Shown here: positions 62,628-64,000 of the stretch, piece after piece
Layout of the letters: each line of letters opens with the position of its first letter
Numbering within the stretch: position 1 is the stretch's first letter
NCBI GenBank assembly: GCA_965249685.1
Contig: CBDFMN010000003.1
Span: forward strand, 1,984,001 to 2,048,000
DNA: 64,000 nucleotides
DNA from: RH-AL1 sp965249685
GTDB taxonomy: Bacteria; Pseudomonadota; Alphaproteobacteria; Rhizobiales; Beijerinckiaceae
Reading direction: 5' to 3'
Position numbers and translations under genes: made by a program
The notes under the pieces: generated by a model
Seen by the model: the letters and a program-made list of their open reading frames with translations, nothing else
What the model was told of the DNA's origin: nothing
Databases searched by the model: none

Positions 62628-63503
62628 TCAGGATCGGTGGCGTCCGCACCCGCCGCGCAACGGCTCGGCGCGAGCGGGCGCGCCGCCCTTTTCGGCTTCT
62701 TCCCGGTAGACGTAGATCCCGCAGGTCCAGCGCCAGGACCCGCCGGGGTCACCCGCGCAAGCCTTGTTCGCCTCGCGGTTCAGGGTGTGCAGGGCCTCCA
62801 TCGCCAGATCCCGCGAGCGTTCCTCCAAAGCCTCCGCCAACTCGCGCGAGAGTCCATCGTAGTGCACGGCGCGCTCGAGGAAGCGTCCCTCGTCGCCCAG
62901 CACGTTGGCCGCGGCCGCGGCGACGTGGTCGTGCAGGTTGCGGCTGGGATCATAGAGCTGCTGGTCGTTGCCGCCCGCGGGCACGAAGGCGGCTTCGGTC
63001 AAGACGACCTGCCCGTCTGCATCGAGCACCGCGAGGCGGCGGTCGAGCCATTCGTCGAGGACGGCGCGGGGCCGCACGTCGCGGGTGACGGAGGCGACCA
63101 AGCTCTCGAAGGAGGCGTGCCCTTTGTCAGCCGCTCGGGCGAGCGGCAGCGGCTGGCCGGCCGCGTCGGTGAACTCGGGGGCGGAGAGCCAGCGCGCCAG
63201 GATGCAGCTGGTGCGTGAGACCGCCGCCGAGACGCTGCCGACGGGCGCGACGGCGCCGCGCAGCCGCGCCACCTCCTTACGGTGGATGCCCGTCAGCAGG
63301 CTCACCCGGCTGTCGGTCTGTGGCTTGCCCGGCAGCCCGCACTCGCGCTCGGCCACGTTGACGCAGATCTCGCGAAGGAGGTCGCACAGGCCGGGAAACG
63401 TGATGCCGCAGCGAATGAAGAGGCGCACCAGCGGCCGCAGCAGCCGTGCGAGCGGGCGCTGCAGGCGCGCATCATCGGGCGGCGAGACGGGGGCGGCAGC
63501 CAT
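62628..63503 (-). CDS. DUF6502 family protein
   Basis: The 291-residue soluble protein has an N-terminal helical part with winged-helix character (LARLLRPLVRLFIRCGITFP, then LCDLLREICVNVAE, and SRVSLLTGIHRKEVARLR, which resembles a recognition helix). A central part with FESLVASVTRDVRPRAVLDE and a C-terminal helical part follow. It belongs to DUF6502, of unknown function. The helix-turn-helix-like segment suggests DNA binding, but this is inference. The tail is Gly/Arg-rich. It is on the same strand as hslVU, 190 bp upstream. Confidence 0.85.
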   Translation of the reverse strand: MAAAPVSPPDDARLQRPLARLLRPLVRLFIRCGITFPGLCDLLREICVNVAERECGLPGKPQTDSRVSLLTGIHRKEVARLRGAVAPVGSVSAAVSRTSCILARWLSAPEFTDAAGQPLPLARAADKGHASFESLVASVTRDVRPRAVLDEWLDRRLAVLDADGQVVLTEAAFVPAGGNDQQLYDPSRNLHDHVAAAAANVLGDEGRFLERAVHYDGLSRELAEALEERSRDLAMEALHTLNREANKACAGDPGGSWRWTCGIYVYREEAEKGGAPARAEPLRGGCGRHRS

Positions 63504-63769
63504 GGCGTCACCCTAAGCGAAACCTTGTGGGAGGCAATACTACACCGATGCGGCTCCCTTCCTCGCCTACGCCGCGCCCGGCTGGTCGCCACGCGGCTCC
63601 CTTCGGCGACGCGACGGCGCTGGCGCGTCTGCGCTGACACGCCAACGGGAATTTTATTCGTGACGGCGCGCGATGCCGACCTTTTGTGAGGCTTCGCGCG
63701 TTACGGTGTCCGGCGGTGTAACAGCCATTCCCCGCCAGCGATCAACCGGCATGATGCGAGGCGGCCTGT

Positions 63770-64000
63770 TTGTCAGAAGTATCGACGGATAAAGCGCCCG
63801 CCTCGCGCGGCTTTTCGCCCGGTCTGGGCCTCGCCGCCCTCGGTATTGTCTTCGGCGATATCGGCACCAGTCCTCTCTACACGTTCAAGACGATCCTGAA
63901 GGAGACCGGCGGCCGGACTGAGCCCGCCGTCGTGCTCGGCGCGCTCTCGCTCGTGCTGTGGACGCTCCTGATCGTCACCACGGTCAAATACGTGTCCGTC
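63770..64000 (+). CDS. kup: Kup-type K+ transporter, N-terminal part (cut by window end)
   Basis: The first 77 codons are present. From TTG 63770 the frame gives a short hydrophilic tail, then GLGLAALGIVFGDIGTSPLY, the Kup/HAK signature in helix 1, TFKTILKETGG, and the start of helix 2 (VVLGALSLVLWTLLIVTTVK). GAGG lies about eight bases before the TTG. Kup takes up K+ with protons across the inner membrane. The rest of the gene is to the right of the window. Confidence 0.93.
   Translation, partial: MSEVSTDKAPASRGFSPGLGLAALGIVFGDIGTSPLYTFKTILKETGGRTEPAVVLGALSLVLWTLLIVTTVKYVSV

Overview
The window is high-GC DNA from an alphaproteobacterium, most likely of the order Hyphomicrobiales (Rhizobiales). 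The evidence is gene content and order: a TIGR02300/FYDLN acidic protein divergent from aroA-cmk, hisD-UPF0262-low-molecular-weight phosphatase, hisC-tyrA behind a chorismate mutase, metX-metW, a CP4-like class II EPSP synthase, an NDUFA9-type protein and hslVU. Genus cannot be fixed from the sequence alone.

Layout. 1-4197 is the distal part of a very large type I-C-like CRISPR array: 63 complete repeats, one cut by the left edge and one degenerate terminal repeat. No cas gene is in view; leader and cas genes should lie to the left. The array ends inside what looks like the first codons of a phage-type integrase on the minus strand, about 100 bp from the 3' end of a tRNA-Leu(CAG). This suggests the CRISPR locus sits on, or was captured by, an island at that tRNA. 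4.5-19 kb is chromosomal housekeeping: an NDUFA9-like protein, EI24 membrane protein, bioB and a CDP-diacylglycerol hydrolase, aroA-cmk followed by a KirBac channel and an M20 amidohydrolase, tsaD, a three-gene nitrile hydratase/thiocyanate hydrolase-like operon with a split beta subunit, gpsA, an EVE protein and aminopeptidase P.

19-31.5 kb holds yfdX, ligA, a glutathione peroxidase, a histidine-rich small protein, hisD-UPF0262-LMW phosphatase, topoisomerase IB, mtnA and an Fsr-type efflux pump. 31.9-36.7 kb is a compact chemosensory cluster: a soluble GAF chemoreceptor, a CheA-REC hybrid, CheW and a possible 42-residue membrane protein. 36.9-41.9 kb is amino-acid biosynthesis, with tyrA, hisC and chorismate mutase on the minus strand and metX-metW divergent from them. 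41.9-50.5 kb carries a Cache chemoreceptor, mntR and mntH with a palindromic MntR-type operator between them, a diguanylate cyclase, Uup and a CcdA-like protein.

50.5-53.5 kb is a scarred segment. Two Pal-like lipoprotein genes share an identical 360-bp 3' part as direct repeats. Between and around them are the tail of a thioredoxin gene, the tail of a LysR regulator, a flavodoxin-like gene and a DoxX-like gene whose 5' end runs into the LysR remnant. 53.7-64 kb contains an MMPL transporter, trpS, an SDR gene, a frameshifted aldo/keto reductase, a hendecad-repeat coiled-coil protein, hslU/hslV, a DUF6502 protein and the start of kup.

I see no complete, unknown multi-gene system. The most unusual material is the CRISPR array with re-acquired spacers at an integrase/tRNA junction, the repeat-flanked Pal segment and the split-beta nitrile hydratase-like operon with an internal 36-bp triplication.
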